Of a stretch of DNA of 64,000 nt, positions 44,582-53,061 are shown in pieces (positions within the stretch are counted from its first letter, which is position 1; every line of letters starts with the position of its first letter). The stretch is from Methanomassiliicoccus sp. GTDB lineage: Archaea > Thermoplasmatota > Thermoplasmata > Methanomassiliicoccales > Methanomassiliicoccaceae. The stretch is from positions 372,001 to 436,000 of the forward strand of contig JAWQJJ010000001.1 in assembly GCA_033485155.1 (NCBI GenBank), written 5' to 3'. The notes under the pieces were generated by a model, which saw nothing but the letters and a program-made list of their open reading frames with translations, ran no database searches and was not told the DNA's origin. Made by a program: the position numbers and the translations under genes.

Positions 44582-45466
44582 TCAGGTGGCCACGGGGTCC
44601 GGCTTTCTCATCAGGCGGGAGAGGAACGACCTCTTCGGTTGCTCCAGGCCGAACTTGCCCGCCCTTACCAGCGGTCCGGAGAGGTACAGCCAGCTCCCGT
44701 CCTCGGTCCGGCCATTATTCCCAAGGGCGGCCAAGACGTCGCTGTCCCTTCTGATCCCCGCGAGGCAGGCCTCGGCGACATTTCCGGGATAGTCCCTGGA
44801 GACCATGTCCGGTACGCTGCAGTAGCGTCGGTCGAGCACCGCGCCAATGGGAACCCCTATCTTGACCAGGAACCTGATCAAGCTCTCGTCGTCGCACACC
44901 TTAAGCTCTGCAGACTCTCCGGGCAGGGCCGGCCCCAGAAGGTACTCCTTTCCCACACGCTCTGGAGGGATCAGCTCGCCGCGGGGGCCGATGAGCGCCC
45001 TTGGAACCATCTCGAAGCCGACGGCCCTGCCTGCCTTATCCCGCACCTGCCTCACACCGAAGGCATCTGACCCCGATGCCACGAGATCGACATCCAGGTA
45101 GAACCCCTTGGTTCGCGTCGTCCCGTCGGGGCGGGCGTACTCCGCACCCAACGACCAGGATGTGGAGATGGCATACGCCCAGCAGACATCCGCGTTGAGT
45201 TCTCGAGCGAGCCGGGCGATGTCTGTATCCATCATGACGCTGCTGCTCTCAAAGAAGGTCCAACTATCAAGCTCCGTCACTAGGAAGGAGCGCCCCATCC
45301 CCTTCCTCTCCTTTTCCAGCTCCGATGCCTGCTGGAACAGCCGGCGTGCGTCCGCCCTCATGTGCCGGTGCGTGGCATCGGCCGAAAAGCCTAAGGACGC
45401 CAGCACCGTTCCCGCTACCCCCGCCCCGGTCCTCTTGACCGCAAGGAAACCCCAGTTGAACCCCAA
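44582..45466 (-). CDS. Hypothetical protein between folD and fhs
   Basis: 294 residues starting at TTG 45466, supported by a GGAAGGTG site 7 nt upstream; the next ATG would remove 35 residues. No known motif is seen; acidic and Gly-rich loops (ESSSVMMDTDIARLA, YLDVDLVASGSD) suggest a soluble alpha/beta protein. A TATA-like GTATATTTATAG is upstream on the minus strand. Its place between C1 genes could be chance. Confidence 0.6.
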   Translation of the reverse strand: MGFNWGFLAVKRTGAGVAGTVLASLGFSADATHRHMRADARRLFQQASELEKERKGMGRSFLVTELDSWTFFESSSVMMDTDIARLARELNADVCWAYAISTSWSLGAEYARPDGTTRTKGFYLDVDLVASGSDAFGVRQVRDKAGRAVGFEMVPRALIGPRGELIPPERVGKEYLLGPALPGESAELKVCDDESLIRFLVKIGVPIGAVLDRRYCSVPDMVSRDYPGNVAEACLAGIRRDSDVLAALGNNGRTEDGSWLYLSGPLVRAGKFGLEQPKRSFLSRLMRKPDPVAT

Positions 45467-45656
45467 TCAACGCACCTTCCTTGAAATTAGATGTAATATA
45501 TATTTCTATAAATATACTTTTACTCTTGAACATCTGTGCGCCGCCCCTATCCTTATAGATAATTGGAAAACATGCTTTCATCGGGGCCCTTGCCCTCTTA
45601 GAAGCTCTTACATCCCCCCGAACTGTATTTCTAACGCCTTTGCGTTCCCTCCTAGA

Positions 45657-47339
45657 ATGAAGGCCGACATCGATATCGCTCAGGAGGCCGTCATGCAGCC
45701 CATCGAAGGCATCGCCGACACCATCGGCCTGTCCCGAGACGATCTGGAGCTGCACGGCCGGTATATGGCTAAGGTCCCTCTGGAGGTCCTCCGCCGCCTC
45801 GACGGCCGGAAGGACGGAAAGCTCGTCCTGGTCACCGCCATCACCGCCACCAAGGCCGGGGAAGGGAAGACGGTCACCTCCATCGGCCTGATGGAGGCTC
45901 TGGGGCACATCGGGGTCAAGGTCATGGGCGCCTTGCGGGAGCCGTCGATGGGGCCGGTGTTCGGCATCAAGGGGGGAGCCACCGGCGGAGGGATGGCTCA
46001 GGTCTATCCGATGTGGGACATCGATCTGCATTTCACCGGGGACATCCACGCGGTCACCTCGGCGCATAACCTTTTATCGGCCATGGTGGACAACCACATC
46101 GCCCACCGTAACGAGCTGGAGATCGACCCCACCCGGGTGGTGTGGAAGAAGGCCATGGACATGAACTGCCGGGAGCTGCGGGAGATCGTGGTGGGGCTAG
46201 GGGGACGGCAGGTGGGCGGGGTGCCGCACGAGAGCGGTTTTGTCATCACCGCGGCGTCGGAGATAAGTGCCATCCTGGCCTTGGCAACGTCGGTCGGGGA
46301 CCTTCGGGCGCGGTTGGAGCGCATCGTGGTCGCATACAACATGAGAGGTGAACCGGTCCGCGCCGGTCAGCTCGACTGCGTGGGCGCGATGCTCGTCCTG
46401 CTGAAGGACGCCATCAAACCCAACCTGGTGCAGACCCTCGAGGGCCAGCCGGTCTTCGTCCATGGGTTCCCGTTCGCCAACATCGCCCACGGCAACAACA
46501 GCCTGTTGGCCACCCGGTACGCCCTGAAACTGGCCGACGTGGTGGTCACCGAGGGAGGCTTCGCTTCCGACCTGGGGGCGGAAAAGTTCTTCGACATCGT
46601 CTGCCGGGAGGGCGGGTTCAGGCCGGACTGCGCGGTCATCGTCGCCTCCATCCGGGCGCTGCAGATGCACGGCGGAGCGTGCCTCCAGGATGCCGTGGGG
46701 TGCGAGGGACCGGACCTCGCCTCGCTGCAGAGAGGCTTCTCCAACCTGGACAAGCATATCGAGAACGTTCGCAAGTATGGGGTGCCGGCGGTGGTGGCCC
46801 TCAACCGCTTCGGCACCGACACCGAAGAGGAGATCCTGGCGGTGCGGGAGCACTGCGCCCGGCTGGGGGTGCCCTGCGCCCTCTCCGAGGTCTTCACCCG
46901 GGGAGGGGAAGGCGGGAAGGAGCTGGCGGAGATGGTCATGGAGGTATTGGGCACCCAACGCAGCGACTTTAGGCCGCTCTATGCCACTGGCCTCAGCATC
47001 GAGGAGAAGATCCGGATCATCGCCACCGAGATCTATGGGGCCAAGGACGTACGGTACATCGGCACCGCCCTCCGCGACATCCGGGCCATCGAGCTGGCTG
47101 GCAACGACAAGCTGCCGGTGTGCATGGCCAAGACCCAGCTGTCCCTCACTGACGACCCCAAGCTCAAGGGCGCGCCCCGGGGGTGGACCCTTACGGTGAA
47201 GGAAGTCCTCCTCTCCGCCGGAGCCGGGTTCATTGTTCCGCTGTGTGGAGACATAATGCTCATCCCCGGCCTTCCGTCCGAGCCGGCGGCCAAGCGTATC
47301 GATTATACCGACGATGGTCGGTTCGTCGGCCTGAGCTGA
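45657..47339 (+). CDS. fhs: Formate-tetrahydrofolate ligase
   Basis: 560 residues, the normal length. The ATP site GEGKTVTSIGL (about residue 70) and REPSMGPVFGIKGGATGGG are the family hallmarks. It makes 10-formyl-tetrahydrofolate from formate. ATG 45657 is chosen; the open frame continues upstream to 45108 but that part is antisense to another gene. Fhs is common in acetogenic bacteria and uncommon in archaea. Its end overlaps the convergent DUF3786 gene by 37 nt. Confidence 0.96.
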   Translation: MKADIDIAQEAVMQPIEGIADTIGLSRDDLELHGRYMAKVPLEVLRRLDGRKDGKLVLVTAITATKAGEGKTVTSIGLMEALGHIGVKVMGALREPSMGPVFGIKGGATGGGMAQVYPMWDIDLHFTGDIHAVTSAHNLLSAMVDNHIAHRNELEIDPTRVVWKKAMDMNCRELREIVVGLGGRQVGGVPHESGFVITAASEISAILALATSVGDLRARLERIVVAYNMRGEPVRAGQLDCVGAMLVLLKDAIKPNLVQTLEGQPVFVHGFPFANIAHGNNSLLATRYALKLADVVVTEGGFASDLGAEKFFDIVCREGGFRPDCAVIVASIRALQMHGGACLQDAVGCEGPDLASLQRGFSNLDKHIENVRKYGVPAVVALNRFGTDTEEEILAVREHCARLGVPCALSEVFTRGGEGGKELAEMVMEVLGTQRSDFRPLYATGLSIEEKIRIIATEIYGAKDVRYIGTALRDIRAIELAGNDKLPVCMAKTQLSLTDDPKLKGAPRGWTLTVKEVLLSAGAGFIVPLCGDIMLIPGLPSEPAAKRIDYTDDGRFVGLS

Positions 47340-47929
47340 TCGCCGGTCACCCGGGTCAAGCGGTCGACGACCCATGTCCCCGCCTCTGCCAGGTCCTCGA
47401 CGGGTAGAAAGAGAGGAGCGGTCGCATCGAAGAGCAGGGTGGCGGTCCCCGGGACCTCCTCGTCGCCCTCCCGAAGGAACAACGTCACCGGGAGGCGGGG
47501 TAACACCCAGAGGATAAACGCCGAATTTCCCGACCGTTCCGCCCCCATCTTGTCCAGCGCTTGTAAGAGCGGGGCGGGGTGTCGGCGATAGAGCTCTCCG
47601 AGCACGTCGTTCACCCTCGATTTGAACGCTGCATAATAGACTGCGCCCCCGTGCAGCTGGCGGAATGAAAGGAGGTTCCCCGAGGGTACCGTCCCGGAGG
47701 CTAGAACGAGATAGTGGAGGACCAGGATGGTCACGGCTTCGTCGACGTTCTCTCCCTCGATGCTCATCCTCCTTTCCTCCAGGCATATGACGCACCTTTG
47801 GTCCAGGAGGTCTAGCATGATCATCCCCTTCTCCACAGTTACTCCGGCATCGGCGGCCAGGGCGGAATGGTCCCGGCCTTCGAGCGTCGTCCATGCCGCT
47901 TCTAGCGCTGCCCGGAACGCGCCGGCCAT
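47303..47929 (-). CDS. DUF3786 protein
   Basis: 208 residues resembling DUF3786: ILVLHYLVLASG, LLSFRQLHGGAVYYAAF, PRLPVTLFLREGDEEVPGTATLLFDATAPLFLPVEDLAEAG. Members occur in anaerobes with corrinoid C1 metabolism and have no known activity. There is a 9-nt gap to the deacetylase upstream, so they may be cotranscribed. It converges on fhs with a 37-nt overlap. Confidence 0.75.
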   Translation of the reverse strand: MAGAFRAALEAAWTTLEGRDHSALAADAGVTVEKGMIMLDLLDQRCVICLEERRMSIEGENVDEAVTILVLHYLVLASGTVPSGNLLSFRQLHGGAVYYAAFKSRVNDVLGELYRRHPAPLLQALDKMGAERSGNSAFILWVLPRLPVTLFLREGDEEVPGTATLLFDATAPLFLPVEDLAEAGTWVVDRLTRVTGDQLRPTNRPSSV

Positions 47930-47938
47930 GATCGCTCC

Positions 47939-48760
47939 TCACCGATCAGCGGCGTTCGAACGGAGGTACTCCGCCACGGTCACCAGCTCGATCCCTCGAT
48001 CCATCGCTCCCTCCAGCACCCTCCTCACCTTGGCCAGCTCCCGCCCCATGCGGTTCGCTCCGCACTCCCCGTCCAGGGACTCGGCGATGTGCCAGCTGTG
48101 ATCGGCGAGGACTAGCAGACCATCGTCGTGAAGAGACATGAGGTGGAGGTAATCGTCCGGTCCCCGGCGCCCCTCATGCATCGGCCAGAGGTAGGACTGA
48201 AGCCGTCGCCCGGTCGCATCCCGGCCCTGGGCCAGAGGAACCTCCAGGAGGGGGCTGGTCAGGCGGTACGGCCTCAATCCCGCCCCCACCTCGCCGAACC
48301 GCGTGGAATCGTACCGCAGGCCGCGCTGCATCAGCACTCTGGCCACCGTATCATCGATGTGCTGGTAGGGGCAGCGGAAGCCCTCCGGGCAGAAGCCGAA
48401 AGCTCCCTCGACCGCGGACAGGGAGCGGCCTACGATGGCGTCCAACCACTCTTCGGACAGCCGGACCCCGGTGCTTTCCCCGGTCAGATCCTCATGCTCG
48501 TAGCCGTGGGCCGCGACCTCGTGGCCCTGCATGAGGTTACGAAGCTTTAGCTCGCCGGAAAGGACCTCCGCGGCTCGGCCCTCCCAGAAGAAAGTGCCCC
48601 TGACGCCTAGGTCGTCCAGCATCTCAACCAGTGCCTGCAGCCCCTTCCTGGTGGAGGTGTAGCGGGTAACGGTGCTCCTCCGGCACAAACTCTCCACATT
48701 CCCCGCCCTGGCCTCATTGACGTCCCGGTCCACGTCCACCGTGAAGGCGGCATAGCGCAT
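47939..48760 (-). CDS. Polysaccharide deacetylase-family protein
   Basis: 273 residues with NodB-homology motifs: TVDVDRD (catalytic/metal Asp), HEVAAHGYEHEDL (metal-binding His pair) and RCPYQHIDD. It is likely a metal-dependent N-deacetylase on a glycan or lipid-linked sugar; the substrate is unknown. No signal peptide is seen, so it would act in the cytoplasm. It precedes the DUF3786 gene. Confidence 0.85.
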   Translation of the reverse strand: MRYAAFTVDVDRDVNEARAGNVESLCRRSTVTRYTSTRKGLQALVEMLDDLGVRGTFFWEGRAAEVLSGELKLRNLMQGHEVAAHGYEHEDLTGESTGVRLSEEWLDAIVGRSLSAVEGAFGFCPEGFRCPYQHIDDTVARVLMQRGLRYDSTRFGEVGAGLRPYRLTSPLLEVPLAQGRDATGRRLQSYLWPMHEGRRGPDDYLHLMSLHDDGLLVLADHSWHIAESLDGECGANRMGRELAKVRRVLEGAMDRGIELVTVAEYLRSNAADR

Positions 48761-48813
48761 GCTGTAGCATGGACCCCGGAATAATTAACAGTTTCAGCAT
48801 AGCGAAAACGCCA

Positions 48814-48858
48814 ATATTAAATAGCCAAAATCGATGAGAATGGCCAGGCTGTGGGGTG
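48814..48858 (+). promoter_or_regulatory. TATA-like box and ribosome site of the hdrA-mvhD-metVF operon
   Basis: ATATTAAATA (48814-48823) would start transcription near 48845; GGGGTG (48853-48858) precedes ATG 48864 by 5 nt, which fixes that start over the longer frame from 48834. Confidence 0.55.
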
Positions 48859-48863
48859 TGGCG

Positions 48864-49871
48864 ATGAATCAGGTCCTCATATTGGGCGGCGGCGCTTCCG
48901 GTCTTGCTGCCGCGGTCGAGCTGTCCCGCCGCGGTCTGCCCTCGACGGTGGTGGAGAGCGATCCCTCGCTGGGCGGAATGGCCTCCCAGCTATCATGTAA
49001 GGGCTCGCCGTCCTGCCAGCACTGTGACGCCTGCCATCCCTACGACCTGAGGAGGGAGGCCCTGCTCAACCCTCTGATCAATCTCATCACCGCCGCCGAG
49101 GTAGGGTACGTGGGCCGCAACCGGGAGGGGTTCCGGGCCACGATTAGAAGTCCCGAGGGCTGCGAGGACTATGACTTCCGAGGGGTCATCATCGCTGTTG
49201 GAGCCATGCCCTACGACCCCGGAAAGGACGCCCGCCTTAGATATCGGGAATGCCCCAACGTCCTGTCGTCCCTGGAGGTGGAGAGATCGCTGGCGGAAAC
49301 CAATGCCCTCACCGTGCCCTCGACTGGCAGGGTCCCGGAGAGTATGGCGATCATACAGTGCGTGGGGTCCAGGGACGCCCAGCGGGGGATGCCATACTGC
49401 TCCAAGGCCTGCTGCAAGTACGCCTCCAAAATTGGACGGAGGCTCCGCCACCTGTACCCGGACCTGAGGCTCACCTTCTTCTTCATGGACTGGAGGCCGA
49501 TGGACCGCTCCGAGCCGACGCCGGAGGAATGGGCTGCCGAAGATGAGCTGGTCCGGGCGGTACGCTCCCGGCCCTCGGAGATCTTGGAAGGCGATCGGCC
49601 GACGGTACGATATGCAACCCCGGCCGACAGCGTGGTCGAGGAGAGCTTTGACGTCGTCATGCTGTCCGTTGGCCTGGTCCCCCGGCCGGACACACCTCGT
49701 CTGGCCGTGGCGTTCGGGCTTGAGGTGGACGCGCAGGGCTACCTCCGCTCAGACCTCGAGGACGTCATCGTGGCCGGCACCTGCGGCGGGCCCAAGGACC
49801 TGAGGGAGAGCATGGAGGAGGGCACCACCGCGGGCGGGCGGATGGCCGCCCTGCTGGAGGCGAGGCCATGA
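48864..49871 (+). CDS. HdrA-like FAD protein, N-terminal part of a split HdrA
   Basis: 335 residues. The FAD-binding GGGASGLAAAVELSRRG is at the N-terminus. Cys motifs typical of HdrA follow: CKGSPSCQHCDAC and, near residue 170, CVGSRD...YCSKACC. HdrA bifurcates electrons between ferredoxin and a second acceptor. Here HdrA seems divided over two genes; this one lacks the C-terminal ferredoxin part, which is in the next gene. It overlaps that gene by 4 nt (ATGA). Confidence 0.85.
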   Translation: MNQVLILGGGASGLAAAVELSRRGLPSTVVESDPSLGGMASQLSCKGSPSCQHCDACHPYDLRREALLNPLINLITAAEVGYVGRNREGFRATIRSPEGCEDYDFRGVIIAVGAMPYDPGKDARLRYRECPNVLSSLEVERSLAETNALTVPSTGRVPESMAIIQCVGSRDAQRGMPYCSKACCKYASKIGRRLRHLYPDLRLTFFFMDWRPMDRSEPTPEEWAAEDELVRAVRSRPSEILEGDRPTVRYATPADSVVEESFDVVMLSVGLVPRPDTPRLAVAFGLEVDAQGYLRSDLEDVIVAGTCGGPKDLRESMEEGTTAGGRMAALLEARP

Positions 49872-50947
49872 TGGCCCCCGTGGTCCTGGTGGTCGGATCC
49901 GGCGCATCGGCCCTGGAGGCGGTGCGGGAGGTCGTGCGCCAGGGCGGGATGGCCACGCTGGTCCGGGACGGTAGCATGCTCCGTCAATGCGCCCTGCGGA
50001 CCCCCGGGGGGTTCGATGTGGTCGACGCAGAGCTTCTCGCCATCGATGGCTCTCCCGGCAGGTTCACGGCGAGGCTCAGCAGCGACGGCGAGGAGATGGT
50101 CTTGGAGTGTTCGGCCATCGTTCTGGCCCCCGAACGGGAAAGACGTCCGGCCGCTCCCGGCACGGCATCGCTGGAGGAGGTCGAGGACCGCAAGGTCTGC
50201 CGGGACCCGCGGAGCGTGGCCTTCGTTCTGTGGCCGGGGACGTCCCGCTCGGCCTTCATCCGTGCGGTCGCCGCGGCTAGGGGGCTGCGGGCCGGTCCGA
50301 GGAGGCCGCAGACCGTTGTGTTCGCTCCGGAGATGGCCGCCTACGGCGTCGACGAGCTGATCTATCGACAGGCTCAGGACGAGGGCGTGATCTTCGTCCG
50401 CTCCGACGAGCCGGAGGTGATCGCCGCCCCGCCCCTGGTCGTGGCGTTGGACCACATCACCGAGCAGATCATAGAGGTAAGGCCGGACCTCCTGGTGGTC
50501 GAAGAGCCTTCCACCCTAACGGGCGAGGTCAGGGTCCCGCCCGCCGGGTTCACCGTCCTCATGGGGCCGCCCAGCAGAGGGGTGGTCAGCACCATGCGGG
50601 AAGGCATCGCCACCCCTGGTCCGGAGGAGGAACGCTTGGACGGGGAAACGGTCACCGGGGCGAGGGCCGCCGCTACCCGCGCGCTTACCCTGGCAAAGTT
50701 CCCGCCGAACCGCCACCCGTGGGCGGCGATCGTCGACCGTGATAAGTGCGCGGCCTGCCTGACCTGCGCCCGGGTCTGCCCCTTCGGCGCCGCCCGCCCC
50801 GGAGAGGAGGGCAAGGCTACTATCGACGGGGCGCTGTGCCAGGCCTGCGGGATATGCGTGGGGGCCTGCCCCGGCCGGGCTCTGTCGCTGCCTAATTATG
50901 GCGGCGTCCCCGAGGTCGGGAACACGCTAATGGAGGCCCGCCAATGA
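49868..50947 (+). CDS. HdrA-like protein, C-terminal part with 2x[4Fe-4S] domain
   Basis: 359 residues. An N-terminal Rossmann-like stretch (VVGSGASALEAVREV) is followed by a second domain and then a C-terminal ferredoxin domain (CAACLTCARVCP and CQACGICVGACP, about residues 296-340). Its order and coupling with the previous gene suggest the two together make a complete HdrA-like bifurcating unit. A stand-alone pyridine nucleotide:ferredoxin module is the other reading. It overlaps both neighbours by 4 nt. Confidence 0.82.
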   Translation: MMAPVVLVVGSGASALEAVREVVRQGGMATLVRDGSMLRQCALRTPGGFDVVDAELLAIDGSPGRFTARLSSDGEEMVLECSAIVLAPERERRPAAPGTASLEEVEDRKVCRDPRSVAFVLWPGTSRSAFIRAVAAARGLRAGPRRPQTVVFAPEMAAYGVDELIYRQAQDEGVIFVRSDEPEVIAAPPLVVALDHITEQIIEVRPDLLVVEEPSTLTGEVRVPPAGFTVLMGPPSRGVVSTMREGIATPGPEEERLDGETVTGARAAATRALTLAKFPPNRHPWAAIVDRDKCAACLTCARVCPFGAARPGEEGKATIDGALCQACGICVGACPGRALSLPNYGGVPEVGNTLMEARQ

Positions 50948-51351
50948 CTGAACCGATTATCGCCCTGTTCATCTGCAAGAACGCTCGGACCGCCCTCGCC
51001 AGCCCGTACGGCATGGAGCAGACCCCTCCGGGAGTGGAGGTCATCGAGCTGCCCTGCTCCGGCCGGGTGGACGAGGTAATGGTCCTCAAGGCCCTACGTC
51101 AGGGAGCCTGGGCGGCGATGGTGGTGGCCTGTCTGGACGGCAACTGCAAGTACCGCATCGGCAGCTACCAGGCCCGGAGGAGGGTAGACGAGGTCCGCTC
51201 CCTGCTGGCGCAGCTCGGTCTGGAGAAGGAGAGGGCCAGGTTCTTCAGTGTAGCCTCCAACCAGCACGCCTGGCTGGCGGAGGCGGTGCAGAGGACGAAG
51301 GAAGCGGCACGGGCATGGGGACCGATAAGGATACTGGAGGGTGACGGATGA
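50944..51351 (+). CDS. mvhD: MvhD/FlpD-like [2Fe-2S] electron-transfer protein
   Basis: 135 residues. It has four Cys in the usual MvhD places: FICKNA, LPCSGRVD, CLDGNCKY. The second Cys of the usual CxxC is missing, but four ligands remain for a [2Fe-2S] cluster. MvhD passes electrons to or from HdrA. In this operon it would link the split HdrA to MetV/MetF. Overlaps both neighbours by 4 nt. Confidence 0.87.
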   Translation: MTEPIIALFICKNARTALASPYGMEQTPPGVEVIELPCSGRVDEVMVLKALRQGAWAAMVVACLDGNCKYRIGSYQARRRVDEVRSLLAQLGLEKERARFFSVASNQHAWLAEAVQRTKEAARAWGPIRILEGDG

Positions 51352-52049
51352 TCATCGCCGAGCGGAAGGACCTGGGACAGATAGTAGAGATGCTTGAAGG
51401 CAAAGAGAGGGTCCTGGTGGCGGGATGCCGCTCCTGCGTGTCGATCTGTCACGCCGGGGGGGAGAAGGAGGTCGCCACCCTGGCCGAGGTGCTGAGGCTC
51501 CAGGCGATGAACGAGGGCCGGGAGCTGGAGGTCACCGAAGCCACCGTAGAGCGGCAGTGCGAGAAGGAGTGGGTGAGGGAGATCGGACGCCAGGTAGCGG
51601 ACAGCGATATCGTCCTCAGTCTAGCCTGCGGGGTCGGAGTGCAGGTCATGCAGGAGTTTTATCCTACGGTGATGACAGTGCCGGGCCTCAACACCTCCAA
51701 CATGGGCGCTCCGGAGGAGCAGGGCATCTACATGGAAAAGTGCGGAGGATGCGGGGACTGCGTCCTCCACCTCACCGGCGGGGTGTGCCCGGTGGCGAGG
51801 TGCTCGAAGTCGCTGCTCAACGGCCCGTGCGGGGGCTCCCAGGACGGCCGGTGCGAGGTCAACCGGGACCTGCCATGTGGGTGGGACCAGATCTACCACA
51901 GCCTGGAGCGGCTCGGTCGGCTGGATCTGCTCGAGGTGAACATCCCTCCCAAGAATTGGATCCCATCCCGGTCAGGCGGGCCGCGCCGCATCGTCCGCGC
52001 GTCCATCGTGCAGGGGAACGAGGAGAAGAGGGCAGGGGGCGGAGCATGA
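51348..52049 (+). CDS. metV: MetV-like zinc/iron-sulfur subunit of methylene-THF reductase
   Basis: 233 residues. Many Cys in order: AGCRSCVSICH near the N-terminus, EKCGGCGDCVLH, GVCPVARC, GPCGG and GRCEVNRDLPCGW. This is the MTHFR C-terminal-like protein (MetV) that accompanies MetF in acetogens and carries Fe-S or zinc sites. It stabilises MetF and passes electrons to it. Overlaps metF by 4 nt. Confidence 0.9.
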   Translation: MIIAERKDLGQIVEMLEGKERVLVAGCRSCVSICHAGGEKEVATLAEVLRLQAMNEGRELEVTEATVERQCEKEWVREIGRQVADSDIVLSLACGVGVQVMQEFYPTVMTVPGLNTSNMGAPEEQGIYMEKCGGCGDCVLHLTGGVCPVARCSKSLLNGPCGGSQDGRCEVNRDLPCGWDQIYHSLERLGRLDLLEVNIPPKNWIPSRSGGPRRIVRASIVQGNEEKRAGGGA

Positions 52050-52957
52050 GGTCCGGCAGCGATCTGGAATCGACTCTGGAGTGTGTTCGTGATACGGCGA
52101 CCACCGAGATCGGTCCCCCGAAGTCGGCCGGGGCCGAGCACGTGCGAAAGAAGGCTAAGGCACTCAAGGGCTACGCCGATGCCTTCAACCTGACCGATAA
52201 CCAAACCGCCATCGTCCGCCTGTCGAGCCTGGCTTCGTCGGTGGTGTGCCTGCAGGAAGGGGCGGAGCCGGTCATGCAGATGACCTGCCGCGACCGCAAC
52301 CGCATCGCCATGCAGTCCGATCTGCTGGGCGCAGCGGCGCTGGGCGTCAGGAACGTGCTGTGCATCTCCGGCGACCATCAGACCTTCGGCAACCAGAAGG
52401 AGGCGAAGAACGTCTACGACATCGACCCTGTGCAGCAGCTGATGGTATTTCGCCAGATGCGCGACCTAGGACAGGTTTGGGGCGGTGATGTCCTGGAAGA
52501 GCGGCCCAGGGTGTTCCTGGGAGCGGCGGCCAATCCCTTCGCTGATCCCTTCGAATTCCGTGTGACTCGCCTGGCCAAGAAGATCAACGCCGGCGCTGAC
52601 TTCATCCAGACGCAGGCGATCTTCGACCTCGACCGCTTCGAGAGGTTCATGGCCATGGTGAGGGAGCGGGGACTGGACCAGAAGGTCCACATCCTCGCCG
52701 GGGTCATCCCCCTCCGTTCGGCCAACGCCGCGAGGTACATGAAAACCAAGGTCTCGGGGATGAGCGTGCCGGACGAGATCGTGGACCGCATGAAGGGCGC
52801 CGCGGACCCTAAGAAGGAGGGCGTGAGGATATGCGTGGAGACGATCGAGAGACTGAAGGACATCCCCGGAGTTCATGGCGTCCACATAATGGCCATAGGA
52901 TGGGAGGACATTGTACCGACCATCGTGCAGGAGTGCGGCCTCATGCTTCGGTCCTGA
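52046..52957 (+). CDS. metF: 5,10-Methylene-tetrahydrofolate reductase
   Basis: 303 residues of the FAD-dependent MTHFR barrel (MQMTCRDRNRIAMQSDLLGAAALG, CISGDHQTFG, FIQTQAIFDLDRFERFM and LAGVIPL). It reduces methylene-THF to methyl-THF. ATG 52046 overlaps the metV stop; the longer frame upstream is antisense-like shadow of metV. It is the last gene of the five-gene operon. In acetogens the HdrA/MvhD/MetV/MetF set forms a large complex. Confidence 0.95.
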   Translation: MRSGSDLESTLECVRDTATTEIGPPKSAGAEHVRKKAKALKGYADAFNLTDNQTAIVRLSSLASSVVCLQEGAEPVMQMTCRDRNRIAMQSDLLGAAALGVRNVLCISGDHQTFGNQKEAKNVYDIDPVQQLMVFRQMRDLGQVWGGDVLEERPRVFLGAAANPFADPFEFRVTRLAKKINAGADFIQTQAIFDLDRFERFMAMVRERGLDQKVHILAGVIPLRSANAARYMKTKVSGMSVPDEIVDRMKGAADPKKEGVRICVETIERLKDIPGVHGVHIMAIGWEDIVPTIVQECGLMLRS

Positions 52958-53061
52958 GCTGCCCCTCGTGCTAAATGCAACTGCTACGGTCGGAACGAGG
53001 GCGCCCTGAGCCGCATCGACCCATATACAGTCGCTTCCATTCGATGCCTTCATCCACGCGC

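Noticed and set aside
45108-45656. N-terminal extension of fhs
   Set aside because: Antisense to the 44582-45466 gene and AT-rich promoter; Fhs similarity begins at ATG 45657 with full normal length.
46197-47942. 581-residue minus-strand frame opposite fhs
   Set aside because: Arg/Gly/Pro-rich antisense of a conserved enzyme, with no motif.
51425-52045. N-terminal extension of metF
   Set aside because: Out-of-frame shadow of metV; ATGA overlap at 52046 gives the real start.
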